Positions 34,725 through 45,874 are shown, counted from the stretch's first letter. The stretch is DNA of 64,000 bases from Carposina sasakii (GCA_014607495.2 CP053162.1:5092469-5156468), one strand, 5' to 3'. Notes: generated from the sequence alone by a model not told the origin. Made by a program: numbers and translations.

Positions 34725-35880
34725 CATTCTTGAGTTGTTTAGGAATTCTCTATACTATCAAATCTTGTGGCAATCCACCGTAACAGGATGTCACACCTAT
34801 TTTCCTTAAAGGGGTATGCAATTAAACTTTTTCAATAGTAAGCATTTTAAGTCCCACGTGGTACCGTAACAGGCTTTAGGACAACTTTTACCACCTCTAG
34901 GTACGTAATATTAATTCACATACATATTCAAATAAAATATTTTTCTACTTTTCTTTTCCTGCTTATTGCGGCGATAGTCTGCCGAGTTATAAATAGATTT
35001 TCCACCAGCTGCCCTTGTCATTAAGATCACGTCACTCGTCGGTAATTATACAACATATTTACGAACACAAACAACTTGATCAATAAGTACACGTTAAGGC
35101 ACCCCATCAGTGGAAATGGTAGAACAGCGGCCATATCAAAAATCGGTTTTTGGTTTTTGCAAAGCTAAAGAGCTTATCTTTACTAAAATATATGGTCATT
35201 ATGTTTAAAAGAATTTTTTAATTCATAAGAATGCCTTTTTCAAGTCTGTTAGATTCAAAGGTTTAAAATACTTAAATTTATTTCAAAATTTTGTGGTAAT
35301 ACAAGGTTACTACAAAGTGTTAAGTAAATAACTTTTTAATTGTTTGTATATTTTGTAAAATATAAAACTATAGGTTTTACATACAACTTTTTAATTGTTT
35401 GTACATTTTGTAAAATATAAATATGGTATTAACATGAAAGATAAGTTAAGATCACGGCACATGTTAGAAAATATTTATTTACCTATAGGTACAACATATT
35501 TAGGTATGAACACAAACAACTTGACGCAGCCTCAACACGTTAAGACACCCCTGAGATACTCCTAAGATCGTGCCTACCATAATAAACAGGTTAGAAAATG
35601 TTTATTTAAAGCATATTTAGGGTAGGCCAACTTCGTTATGCTGAAAATTGTATTTACTAAATTTCGTGTACCTGTCGTTGAGATCACAAAAAATCTCAAA
35701 AACATTTTGAGACCAAAACGTATAATGAAGGATGACAGGTTAACTAAAACTAAAATAACAAGATAGACGGTGTAGGCAGAACCATCGTGTTCACACATTG
35801 GCTTCAGCCTCTTAAATATTAATAGGCTAAGCATGAACAAGTCTAGTACTAATACTGTTTAAGAAATATAAATAACTTAG
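34725..35880. other. No gene; local duplications
   Basis: A segment of about 38 bp (actttttaattgtttgta…) occurs at 35330-35367 and 35385-35420. A segment of about 60 bp (acaacatattt…gaacacaaacaacttga…cacgttaag) occurs at about 35049 and 35491. Otherwise AT-rich; the 35574-35840 frame is not convincing. Confidence 0.5.
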
Positions 35881-35884
35881 GCAT

Positions 35885-36040
35885 TGGTGAAAGAGGCTTG
35901 CTTAAGGCCCCTTGAGCGAGCATATAATTTCGCTCAGGCTATGAGCAAGCAACTTGTCACTAATAATTCCCATCCTGACCTAAACGTTCTTGGATCCTGC
36001 AGCTTAGGCTACCTCATTTTGAAAAAACAGACGTGTGAAT
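35885..36040 (+). repeat. Family D copy 5, diverged
   Basis: gctcaggctatgagcaagca, 'acttgtcactaataattccc', 'cctaaacgttcttggatcctgcag' and 'ttttgaaaaaacagacgtgtg' are in family order. Confidence 0.5.
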
Positions 36041-36328
36041 ATAAGTATGATATATGTAAAATTAAAGAACAAATATGTTATTACCAGGTAATTAAAATAT
36101 AATTTATTTAACTTTTAAGTAAGTTCTGATGAGTTAGTTAATATAGTTTGTAAAATAACAGATATATTGTGTGCAAAAGTTTTAATTGAGACACATTAGC
36201 AGTTCTCAGCATCTTATAGACTCTCTTACCGAGTAGCAAATACTTACTACAGATCAAAATAAATCTCCGATTTTTATTCCAAATCCATTTTTTAATAAAA
36301 CAATTGCGAAATCGTGCAGAGAAATAAA

Positions 36329-36706
36329 AGGTGTTTTTTGGTCGTCAACATTCCCGAATACTACGGAATCTCCTCATCATCACGATCATTTTTCTTCATA
36401 GAAGCATACCTGGGAAGTGACTGGTTCCCAAGATATTAGGGCCCAAAGTAGAGTAAATAGACTGCGTTTTTTTGCATAAATGCACATAGTCTCGTGTAAC
36501 AACAATTTTTCATGTAAAATAATTAAAATCTGGCTATAAGAAAACTATTACAAACACTGGATACTACTCGTATGTATAAATTACGCATTAAAATTAACAT
36601 CGTTTCCCAACAATTTTTTTGGCATAAACTTACTTTATTTGATGTACCTATATAGTAGGTATACGTAGGTACCCTTCGTCAAGAGTGGCAACGAAAAAAC
36701 AGCCTG
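36329..36706 (-). mobile_element. CAGGRTG MITE (family E)
   Basis: Inverted relative to 40701-41075: gtgttttttggtcgtcaaca … 'cagcctgta'. Near full length, with degraded termini. Confidence 0.75.
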
Positions 36707-36714
36707 TATGAAAA

Positions 36715-36895
36715 CGTACTAGAGCCTGAAGTACCAAAAATAAATAAAGCTGAACGGTTTTGTTAATTCGGTTGGACGCGCTAAGCTCAGAAACTGCTGG
36801 GTCGATTTTTTTTGTTTTGTTTGTGTTGGATAGTCCATTTATCGGGATAAGAGAAAATATAGAGCAGTAAATACTTTGTTTGCTCAATAAAGAGT
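36715..36895 (-). repeat. RTE-like tail fragment
   Basis: gacgcgctaagctcagaaactgctgg … 'agtccatttatcgggataag' matches the 55.9-56.1 kb and 37.1-37.36 kb copies. Confidence 0.5.
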
Positions 36896-37129
36896 AAATT
36901 CAATTTTATAATCTCTTTTCATAATATACGAGTAGGTTCATAATTCCTCGGAAAATACCAGAGAAACCTAAGATATGTCATCCTAAATAATATGCTGATT
37001 AATAAGGACCCTTTCATATGATATACTGAAACGAATATAGTAATGACGATTGTTTCTTTTATGAGCTTCAAATGAAGGATAAAAGCGGAACCTTAGTTTT
37101 TGCTGATGTTCCAAAACCACTTATTATGA

Positions 37130-37357
37130 TGTTAATCTTCTATACACATAACAAAATTGTAACGGATATATGTTTGTGCATGCTAATCTCAAAAACTGCT
37201 GAACCGATTTCGATGCACTTTTCAGGAATATGTTGTGACAAGTCCCACTTAACATATAAGCTACTTTTCATCCCGGGAAATGTATATATCCCGGATAATT
37301 TCGACATTTTGTTTTTTTCTGCAGTCCACGCGGACGGAGTCGTGGGCGTCCACTAGT
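37130..37357 (-). repeat. RTE-like tail, 'ccgcgtgg…ccactag' family
   Basis: ctaatctcaaaaactgctga … 'gtcccacttaacatataagctacttttcatcccggga' … 'cacgcggacggagtcgtgggcgtccactag'. Related copies are at 26287, 41735-41780, 43130-43310 and 48350-48530. Confidence 0.6.
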
Positions 37358-37549
37358 TCTGAATAAAAATGTTTTAAACCAGGATTATAAACCAAGATTA
37401 GTTAGTATACTCGAACTATTTTTACTTTACTATACATTTATTTTATTTTACATTTATTAATTATAATCCTTTACATTTATGAATTTTTTAATATACCTAT
37501 ATATGAAAAATACAAAAATACTCTTTGGAATAAAATTATTAATAAAGAA

Positions 37550-37720
37550 ATTGAAAAATTCTTCACTCGAGTGGGAATCGAACCCGCGACCTCTGCATTC
37601 CGTGCCAGTGCTCTCACCACTGAGAGTCTCACCACAGTCAATCACTCGGATGACGAATTTTACCATTTCTTTTCTAAACCACATATTGGCAACGCTATTT
37701 TCATCCCGATAGCTATACAC
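37550..37720 (-). mobile_element. tRNA-derived SINE (second type)
   Basis: On the minus strand an A-box-like CTCAGTGGTGAGAGCACT (37607-37624) and a perfect B-box GGGTTCGATTCCCAC (37571-37585) are spaced as in a tRNA gene. A non-tRNA body and an A/T-rich end follow. No proper acceptor stem is evident, so it is a SINE rather than a tRNA gene. Confidence 0.65.
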
Positions 37721-37953
37721 TAGCTAAATCTCGGCGAACAAAGCTGAATACTTCAGCACAATGTTTAAAGATGAAACAATCAACCATATCCTAACGGATT
37801 ATATTAATGGAGAAGTGTTTTTATAAATTTTATCTTAGTCAAGGTATTATATATTGTAAAATATCTTTGGAATATTTGATAAATTCTATTTGTAATCGAC
37901 AGGGATTTACGGCGCTTTTTAAAACGTATATTTCGAATTATATTATGGTAATT

Positions 37954-38217
37954 CTTCTATACTGCTCTGGGAGTAAAAAAAAGTATAATACTACAGCTGC
38001 TTCTCTTCCCGGGCATACTGTACAAATCAGTAGAGGGACAAGAGGGTCTTGGTATTTTGTAGGCGATGTGTTGACCAGACTACCTGTCACTACTAACCGA
38101 ACTTGTACATCTCAACTATACCCTCAAATTGGTTAGAAGTGGTACCATGTGGTTCTATCGGCCCTTGGTGCTCTGCCTACCCCGTAAGGGATGGGGGCGT
38201 GATTATATGTATGTATA
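37954..38217 (+). mobile_element. SINE-like family B, copy 2
   Basis: Starts ttctatactgctctgggagt and ends 'cgtgattatatgtatgtata', with the same boundaries as 7898-8165 and 47731-48002. The 37807-38136 frame is repeat-derived. Confidence 0.7.
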
Positions 38218-38940
38218 GTATGGTATAAATAAATATATAGGTATCTATATGTAATGAATCCTTGGTGTTTTTTTATAAGTACATAAAATTTATCTAACTT
38301 GGCAGATTTTTTTATTTTGAAATAATTTCCCGTAATCAACTTTGTCGTGTGCTTAGTTAATGTAACATCGTTAGAATTCAGCGGTTAGAATTCATCACGT
38401 GACTTGACGAACGCGTGAAAATATGAGGGTTTTCTATTGGGGCTAACGTATCGGTGATGAGCCTCTATTGATTCGATCGAGAAACAATATTACTTTGTCT
38501 CTGTTACAAAGAACAAAATATAATTTAAAAGATTTGGTGGTCGCACTTGACACTAAATGTATGGAATATTCGACAGAGTTAGATTATATTTAGCTAACAG
38601 TGTGGATATATGCTAAAACAGTGTATTTCTATTTAAAAATATACCTAATATGAATGTACCTTAAGGCATGTTTTCCTAGAATAGCCTAAATTCGAGAGGC
38701 CTGGAGGGATTGGATCGCTATGATGGAAAAGTTGTGTGTCGTTTGGGACCTATTGGACTCGGGGATATCGTTCTCATATCCCTTTACATCTGATGAATGG
38801 GGAATTCCCTTTTACGCGTAATCCATTTGCATGAAGTACAAGACAGTACTTTGATAATGAAAACAAGTAGGTAAGCAATTTTGAATAGGATTTAGCTCGA
38901 AAAGTAAGTTTTAGTTTGTTAACATTTTACTCTTATTTTT
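38218..38940. other. No gene seen
   Basis: AT-rich unique-looking sequence with no delimited element. Confidence 0.5.
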
Positions 38941-38949
38941 TATTTTTTT

Positions 38950-39190
38950 TTTATATTCACACACTTCACAACACATTGACCTAGTCCCACACTAAGATCC
39001 CTAAGGTCTTGTGTCGTGGGTACTAAGCAACGGTATATAAATACATAGATAAGTATATAAACATCCATTACTCGAAACAAACATCGAATTTCATCACATC
39101 AATGATATTCATCACATCAATGTTTGCACCTACCGGGATTCGAACCCAGGACCTATGGCGTCGCAGGCAGGGCCACTACCAACTACACCG
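38950..39190 (-). mobile_element. tRNA-derived SINE (family C), copy 1
   Basis: The minus-strand head is ggtgtagttggtagtggccc (A-box region) with GGGTTCGAATCCCGG (B-box, about 39133-39147). The body includes 'gtgggactaggtcaatgtgt' and the tail is A/T-rich. A 22-base internal duplication (atcacatcaatg twice) is specific to this copy. Three copies occur in the window, all in the same orientation. Confidence 0.8.
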
Positions 39191-40269
39191 TCATTTAAGT
39201 ATTTAAGTATTTGACCGTATTTAAGACCCTCTTTTACTTTGTAAAAAGAAATCTCGTTCGTGTAAAACGCAAATCATAAAATGTGAAGACGCAAAAAAGA
39301 CGCTTTTATATAATTAAAGAGACGTATAAATGTCCGCACACCATCCTGGTCCCATATCTTTCCAGTATGGCTTATCTACTCTTTAGGGGATATGGGATTA
39401 AAACATGCTGCATATGTTAGGTTTTTACATTCGTTTTCCACAATAGGAATTCAGCGAGACATGTTAGGTTCTTCATTGAGAAATATATGTTAAGGTATAT
39501 GTTGTCAGTCAGTACGGACATATATTGAAAAGATTTGATTTAAATCTAGACACGTATTGTATAATATTTTGACCTTTTCCTTTACCTTTCCTGCTAGCCA
39601 GAACATAGAAGAATATGTAAAGATTTTTCTAACCATAGATAAACATAAACATCTAGAAAGGTACCTTCAACTTAATAACATACGAAGAGCGGAAAGATAA
39701 TAAAGTTTAGTTGGCGAGATTCCAATATAAAATATATACGTACATTAGAAAATTACCTGAGAAATCGTGCCAAAACCCCTTTTCGGCATTGGTTATTTAT
39801 GTTGTATATAAATTTTCTACACGTGTGTTTAAGATTAACATTCACTTACACATGTTAAGCACACGTAATCCGTCGTGTAATATCGCGTAAAACCGTGTTC
39901 GGTTACCTACTTTATGAGTGTAATAAAACATGTTCACATTGAAATCTAATTATATAAGAGATCCGGGAATGGCCCACCACTTATTCCCGCCTCTGCAACT
40001 CCTGTGAGCCAGGATCAATAGAGGCGACCAGAAAAATGCATAACATAGCATAGAAAATCCCGGGAGACCTAACTAGCGACTATAAAGCATTAAAACTAAT
40101 AGAAAAACATGTAATATTAAGCATACCTATCTTCATACTCGTACTTCACATTATGTTTTTCTATTAGTTTTAATTTATATAAGAGAGGAATGCATGAAGT
40201 TATTTCAGAAACATGTGCCAATACTTTGGATATCAGATAGACTTACCTACATAGCATATACGTACATAC
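39191..40269. other. No gene; one hairpin
   Basis: A 22-bp perfect inverted repeat (attaaaactaatagaaaaac…) at 40089-40110 and 40153-40174 encloses a 42-base loop. Otherwise no feature. Confidence 0.5.
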
Positions 40270-40510
40270 AGACGGCTATGTTTCCGATGGGGTAGCCATA
40301 ACTGCAGGCTTGTAAAGGAGATCCCACATTTAGCAAAGCGGGCACAGATGCTGTTGGGGCTCCCTAATAATCAGTTACAATTACCTACAAGTTGCTAGCT
40401 TATCTCCTGAGAGAACGCCCGAATTCCTGAGTCGCCTCTAATGAAATGCACGGAAAGTGATGTAGCTGATGTATTCTAGTGAAGACTCGCATCAGTACAG
40501 GTATAACATC
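40270..40510 (-). repeat. Family D copy 6
   Basis: ggctatgtttccgatggggt, 'aggagatcccacatttagc', 'aagttgctagcttatctcctgag' and 'gatgtagctgatgtattctagtgaagactcgcatcag' on the minus strand. Confidence 0.6.
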
Positions 40511-40700
40511 TAAGAATAATAGACACGTACTTAGTGAAACAAGCGCTTTTAACAAGTAGTGATTGATTTATACTAAGGATTTATAATGAATTGCTACGCT
40601 TATTCGTAGTTGACTACGCGCTACAAAAACCATTTTTTCATATACAACGTAATAGAAGGAAATTTTGTATTTGAATTTAAAATTTTAATATATCAATATA

Positions 40701-41075
40701 CAGGATGTTTTTTTGTGGCCACCTTTAACGAAGGGTACGTATTCTATACATGAAGTAAAGTAAGTTTATGCCAAAAAAAAATCTGGGTTTTTTTTTTTTT
40801 TTTAAATTTTGAATTCCTTGATCGTGCGAAATTTATAGTGTCTAGTGTTTATGTTAGTTTTTTTATAGACAGATATTAATTATTTTTCGTGAAAAAATCC
40901 TGCTACGCGCGTCTATGTGCATTTATGCAGAAAAACGCAGTCTATTTACTCAACTTTGGACCCTAATATTTTGGAAACCAGACACTTCCCAGGTATGCTT
41001 CCATGGAGAAAAATGATCGTGATGATGAGGAGATTCCGTAGTTTTCGGGAACATTGACGACCAAAAATCACCCTG
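40701..41075 (+). mobile_element. CAGGRTG MITE (family E), reference copy
   Basis: Ends CAGGATGTTTTTTTGTGGCC… and …GACGACCAAAAATCACCCTG, flanked by TA on both sides, so a TA duplication of the Tc1/mariner type is plausible. The interior has conserved blocks 'aacgaagggtacgtattcta', 'gtgtctagtgtttatgttag' and 'ctatttactcaactttggac'. Non-coding, 375 bp. Confidence 0.82.
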
Positions 41076-41284
41076 TATATATTTTTCTTAATTGGGAACC
41101 ACCCACTGGTGCTATGTAGGTATTGTATAGTTGTTTTTGGTACGTGCGTTTCTGTTTCGTATAGTAAAAATCCTAAAATGAAAGACGAACTTTTGATGAG
41201 TACCTACTTAAACCACAAATATCATAAACCAAAACAACAACAACTGCGTATCGAGCGCACATCAATGCTCATCAAATCGGAATT

Positions 41285-41573
41285 TTAAGTGGAATACCTC
41301 CATAATACCTCAACTCGATCGGCTAAGCCTAAATGAATGAAGTTTCTTAGAATTGACTGGACCCCAGAGTTGTCCCATAGTTTCCCAGTAAGTATAATAC
41401 CTCTTTTGTTAACACTAGGTGTTCGCGATCCTATCACGAGAGGAGCGGGGAGAGGGGCAGCCGGGCGAGCGACCGACGACGCCGTCCGCGAGCCCATCGA
41501 GAAGCACATAATACCGAAACGACACGGACGTGTTACTATGTATGTTGTACTATGTACGTCCGTATGTATTTAA
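41285..41573. other. GC-rich patch, function unknown
   Basis: About 41415-41520 is strongly GC-rich (gagaggagcggggagagggg, 'gccgggcgagcgaccgacgacgccg') in an AT-rich setting. Frames are open on both strands (74 and 78 aa) with no recognisable motif. A GTAAGT at 41389-41394 could be a donor. Possibly a TE fragment or exon remnant. Confidence 0.25.
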
Positions 41574-41734
41574 AGCCTCTTCATTTTAATATACAATATT
41601 CTGCATGACCAGGTCTTTAATTCATCCAATACGGCATCCTAGACACTAGGCTTTATTGCATTAGTTCTGAACTTCTCAGACGGTGTTAAAAAGTAAATGA
41701 ACTGCAGCATCGTGCGGCACTTATCAATCTACTA

Positions 41735-41780
41735 ATGGACGCCCGCGACTTTGTCCGCGTGGACTGTAGAAAAAAACCAA
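41735..41780 (-). repeat. RTE-like tail fragment
   Basis: ctaatggacgcccgcgactttgtccgcgtggactg, the terminal piece of the 26287 family. Confidence 0.55.
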
Positions 41781-41821
41781 GATCTCAAAAGTTTTCGGTG
41801 TTAACATTTTTCATACGTATA

Positions 41822-42204
41822 CAGGATGTTTTTTTGTGGCCACCTTTAACGAAGGGTACGTATTCTATACATGAAATAAAGTAAGTTTATGCCAAAAAAA
41901 ATGCTGGGAAAAAATTTTTTTTTTTGAAAAAAAAAATTTAAATTCCTTGATCGTGCGAAATTTATAGTGTCTAGTGTTTATGTTAGTTTTTTTATAGACA
42001 GATATTAATTATTTTTCGTCAAAAAATCCTGCTACGCGCGTCTATGTGCATTTATGCAGAAAAACGCAGTCTATTTACTCAACTTTGGACCCTAATATTT
42101 TGGAAACCAGACACTTCCCAGGTATGCTTCCATGGAGAAAAATGATCGTGATGATGAGGAGATTCCGTAGTTTTCGGAAACGTTGACGACCAAAAATCAT
42201 CCTG
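41822..42204 (+). mobile_element. CAGGRTG MITE (family E)
   Basis: Almost identical to 40701-41075 outside a central poly-T/A run. Flanked by TA (41820-41821, 42205-42206). Its right boundary abuts the next MITE directly. Confidence 0.85.
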
Positions 42205-42488
42205 TATATGTCGCAGTAAGATAGATACCTAAAGCCGTAATATAATATGGTATATAGTTATATCCCTAGGGATATAACTATATACCATATTATATATAAC
42301 TATATTCTTCTTACCTATATTGCCAGATTCGGATCCTCCGAAAAAGGTAAATACATAAAAATAGTATATACGTGTTTAGTGTAAATAAATATAGAGATAA
42401 GCGCCTTCCTAGCGATTCCTAGTGAGATAGTAATGAATCGCTTTCGTATAACTATGTTACGGCTTTATCTATCTTACTGCCACATATA
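42205..42488. mobile_element. 284-bp MITE containing a 56-bp perfect palindrome
   Basis: Inverted ends tatatgtSgcagtaagatag…aaagccgtaa occupy about 36 bp on each side (42205-42240; 42457-42488), with three extra bases in the left arm. Non-coding. Confidence 0.75.
42240..42295. repeat. Perfect 56-bp palindrome
   Basis: Centred between 42267 and 42268 on CCCTAGGG. All 28 base pairs match with no loop, reading outward through atataacta and 'tataccatatta'. Confidence 0.93.
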
Positions 42489-42591
42489 CATATAATCACG
42501 CCCATTATCTCCGAAAGAAAAATACACACTTTTCACCAGTTAGCCTGTTACTTTTCATTCCGGGATAAAAAGCCTTCCTTGATAAATAAAG

Positions 42592-43020
42592 TGTGCTGAT
42601 GCGGGGCTTCACTAAAATATATCAGCTGCATGTCATTTGCCGCGTGGTGCCGGCAGAGTAGAATTCGTACCCCCCCATGTCTGCCCGTGGGTATCGTACG
42701 AGCCGATTAAGGGTTTCCGGTAGGTGGGCAGCAGCGCCTCCCGTGTTGACATCATAGTCCAAAATACAAACTGCGGTCACCAACCCGCCTGCCCAGCGAG
42801 GTGACTATGGGCAAATACCTCCCATGGCTGTCTTATGGCGTGCCCTGGGGGATGCCTACGTTCAGCAGTGGACTGCAATAGGCTGATGATGATGATATCA
42901 TTCCGTACATGTCGAAAGAGCCGACTGAGGAACTTGGGCATTCTATCAGGAAATACGTTAGCTACTTGTCACTAACCATTTATATTAGACCTCTCTATGC
43001 TAGGAACACAGCCGTGTACC
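42592..43020 (+). repeat. Family D copy 7, split by a SINE
   Basis: The left part ends cagctgcatgtcattt (42639). The right part resumes 'atcattccgtacatgtcgaaagagccgac' after 42895. The repeated 'tcatt' at both edges looks like the SINE's target duplication. Confidence 0.6.
42640..42894 (+). mobile_element. SINE with RTE-type 3' tail, full copy
   Basis: Starts gccgcgtggtgccggcagag. Ends 'ggggatgcctacgttcagcagtggactgcaataggctgatgatgatg'. The copy at 46641-46898 starts at the same place, so this is a defined element of about 255 bp rather than a randomly truncated LINE. The last 50 bases resemble the end of the RTE LINE at 57048-58595. Confidence 0.72.
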
Positions 43021-43129
43021 TATTATGTGTATAGTGTGTATGATAATTAGACTATGTAACACAAAAAATAATTTTATTTTAATTTTAAAATAATTAATAT
43101 TAATAATTTTATAACAAAAAATAATTCCA

Positions 43130-43320
43130 ACTAGTGGACGCCCGCGTGGACTACGGAAAAAATAAAATGTCGACATTATCCGGGATATATAAAATTTCCC
43201 GGGATAATATTCCTGATAACTGCATCGAAATCGATTCAGCCGTTTCTGAGATTAGCATGCACAAACGCACAGACAAACCGACAAACAGAATTCCAAAAAT
43301 CATTATTTTGGGTACTATTG
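43130..43320 (-). repeat. RTE-like tail
   Basis: ctagtggacgcccgcgtgga … 'catcgaaatcgattcagccgtttctgagattagcatgcacaaacg'. Interrupted downstream by the family E MITE at 43400-43784; 'tatagattccagtagttctt…aaccaaacaaacaa' continues at about 43790-43860. The 43134-43529 frame is repeat-derived. Confidence 0.6.
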
Positions 43321-43399
43321 CGTTGATAAAGGTCTCCTATAATATTTTTTCTCGTATATCTTCCATGTACAGACAGCGATCCGTTACATTTTTATTATA

Positions 43400-43784
43400 C
43401 AGGATGATTTTTGGTCGTCAACGTTCCCGAAAACTACGAAATCTCCTCATCATCACGATCATTTTTCTCCATGGAAGCATACCTGGGAAGTGTCTGGTTT
43501 CCAAAATATTAGGGTCCAAAGTTGAGTAAATAGACTGCGTTTTTCTGCATAAATGCACATAGACGCGCGTAGCAGGATTTTTTCACGAAAAATAATTAAT
43601 ATCTGTCTATAAAAAAACTAAAATAAACACTAGACACTATAAATTTCGCACGATCAAAGAATTAAATTTTTTTTTTTCAAAAAAAAAAATTTTTTTCCCA
43701 GCATTTTTTTTTGGCATAAACTTACTTTATTTCATGTATAGAATACGTACCCTTCGTTAAAGGTGGCCACAAAAAAACATCCTG
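43400..43784 (-). mobile_element. CAGGRTG MITE (family E), inverted copy inside an RTE-like repeat
   Basis: CAGGATGATTTTTGGTCGTC … ACATCCTG with TA at both sides (43398-43399, 43785-43786). Very similar to 41822-42204. Confidence 0.85.
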
Positions 43785-44254
43785 TATGTATAGATTCCAG
43801 TAGTTCTTGAAAATAGCGCGGTAAACCAAACAAACAAATCCTCAACTTTATATATTATTACTTAGTTGAGATCTTTCTTAGCGACACACGTAGCTATGAC
43901 CTTTAATTCGTTAAATAATCACCTTTTTAAAATAAATTGTAAAAGATTTAGACAATGTACGACTATTTTTTGTTCCTTTTTGCCACTGTCTTGCACAGAT
44001 TTTGTGTCTCGTAACATCTGCTCGATTTGTAACCGCAAACGATATTTTCACTCACACGTTCACTGAATAATGGCCATTTGTACCTTTTTCATTATTACAA
44101 AAAAAATCCTAGATTATTTTACTGAATATTTAAATTGAGAATTAAAGTACATACATAGTTGAAATATATTAAATTATACGTAGGTACGACTTGCTTTGAT
44201 CTTAAGAGCGTATCATAAAATTGGCCGTTAGATAAATACCTACCTAGTCTAGTC

Positions 44255-45010
44255 CTTTGCTGATACGAGGCTTCATACAATGTAAATACTTATACATGCC
44301 ATAAAACATGATTTTCAACCTTTGTATTTGTATGATAAGTTTGTGTCAATAAATTATTATTATTATTATCATTAGAATGCATTTGCTGCATATTTTTCCA
44401 TGCATGTCGAAACGAGAAATGAACTCAGGGGTGTACTCAGGCGATGAGCTAGCAAACTTCTGTCCTTTCACATTTAGGGCCAAAGCTAGTGTTGAGTAGG
44501 ACACGACTTGAAAAAGAGTTTGTAAGAGTAGCCTCTTTTTTGTCCTGAGCCAGTACAATGTCCCACTTCAAATGAGGCGAGGCGTACCTACTGACTGAAC
44601 CATTTGAAGTTATTATAGTACGAAATATGCGCGCCTCCTGACGCCTCAAATGTCAGACGCGACGTGCTTTTGTCATGGCGCCTCGCCTCGCATGGAAGAC
44701 AATATATTTCTCTCTCGCTCAAAATGTCAGACGCGACGACCGTGACGTGCTTGTCGTTTGTCTGCCTGCCTCGCTCGACCGTTCAAGCTCGACCGCGACA
44801 AGAAAATTGAAGTAGTACAATTTAAAATTTCGAGGCACTCTTACATTTTGACGTCATGTCCGGGACAAATGAAGTGCCTCTTGTATGTCCTACTCAACAC
44901 TAGGCCAAAGCTGGACTTAACGTTACTGTAAGATCTCCTTCATGGTTCTGCAGTTCTAGTTTCCCCATTTCGGAATAAAGCCGTACATTATGCATGTACA
45001 TTATAATAAT
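44255..45010 (+). repeat. Family D copy 8, split by a MITE
   Basis: The left part runs from gctgatacgaggcttcata to 'acatttagggccaaag' (44485). The right part restarts 'gccaaagctggacttaacg' at 44904 and ends 'cggaataaagccgtacatt'. An (att)n run lies at 44353-44370. Confidence 0.65.
44486..44903. mobile_element. 418-bp MITE, CTAGTGTTGAGTAGGACA termini, 7-bp duplication
   Basis: Inverted 18-bp ends CTAGTGTTGAGTAGGACA / (right) TGTCCTACTCAACACTAG, with one doubtful base. Flanked by GCCAAAG (44479-44485; 44904-44910). The interior is unusually GC-rich with repeated 'tgtcagacgcgacg'. It shares CTAGTGTTG with the MITE at 8172-8336. Frames here are spurious. Confidence 0.88.
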
Positions 45011-45143
45011 ATCTAATCTCTCTGCAGTAGTATCGGATTTCCGTTCTATCAATTTATGAGAGTCGATAACCAGAGTGCAAGAGGAGTTTGCGCACTCATT
45101 TGTACACTATACTCGTAGTAATATCTGCTGCGTAGATGGCTAA

Positions 45144-45184
45144 ACTACATTAAGATTGACCAGGGCGGTCAATCTTAATGTAGT
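45144..45184. repeat. 18-bp perfect inverted repeat, 5-base loop
   Basis: ACTACATTAAGATTGACC (45144-45161) pairs with 45167-45184 across AGGGC. No U-run follows and no element was recognised around it. Confidence 0.85.
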
Positions 45185-45874
45185 AAAAGAAATACGGTCT
45201 GCGATTCTCCCGAGAAAAATAACTATTTGCACAATAAAGAAGAAAAATTGGAATAAAATCTCTTAGCAAGTTAAAATATTGCACATCACTATATTACGCT
45301 TTAGTTAAACGTCGAGTCGGTAGCATGTAATTCTTACGTAGATAGAGCATATCAGTTTACCTTGGTATGTTTAACAAAAGATTCTGTATTCTGTACAAAT
45401 ATTTTTTAACGTTGCTCGTTCACAAATGTAATGTTCGTTGTTTTTTCAACGTCTTTACTCAGTTTCATTCTACTTTTTTCTTTCAGAGCTTTGTGTCGAT
45501 TGAGTTAAGTACTTACCTAAAGGTACGTGACCTTTGGACAACTACGTAGTACTTGTTACCTATTCTATGGTAGAAGACTTTAATATCATTAGTCGCCACT
45601 CACACTCCAACCTCCATAAACGTAACGTGTAGGACATAATTTCGCGCCTCGAGTAAGGGAGAACTCAAGAGAAAAAAGTTAGAGCATTTGGTTGTACACG
45701 AGGCGTTTCCGTATGTCATAGGTGCGTCGGAATTACCGGTAGGTATATCCCCTACTGTTTTTCTTTTGACGGTCTCTGTAACCGAATACGACGTAGTCTG
45801 GGTTCAATCCCTAAGGGATGAATTTTTTGTGAGTGATATTTCATTTTCTTGGATGCTGTGTTTATGTTCTATTG

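Noticed and set aside
37571..37624. tRNA-like A and B boxes that could be read as a tRNA gene
   Set aside because: No paired acceptor stem or plausible anticodon arm; the repeat-like body and A/T-rich end fit a tRNA-derived SINE.
39131..39190. tRNA-like head in the three 'ccgggattcgaaccc' repeats
   Set aside because: Three copies with a common 170-bp body and an A/T-rich tail mark a SINE, not tRNA genes.
43134..43529. 131-aa open frame
   Set aside because: Spans the join between an RTE-like tail and a MITE; no domain.
44449..44649. Short coding frames across 44346-44649
   Set aside because: They cross the boundary of the 44486-44903 MITE, so they cannot be an original gene.
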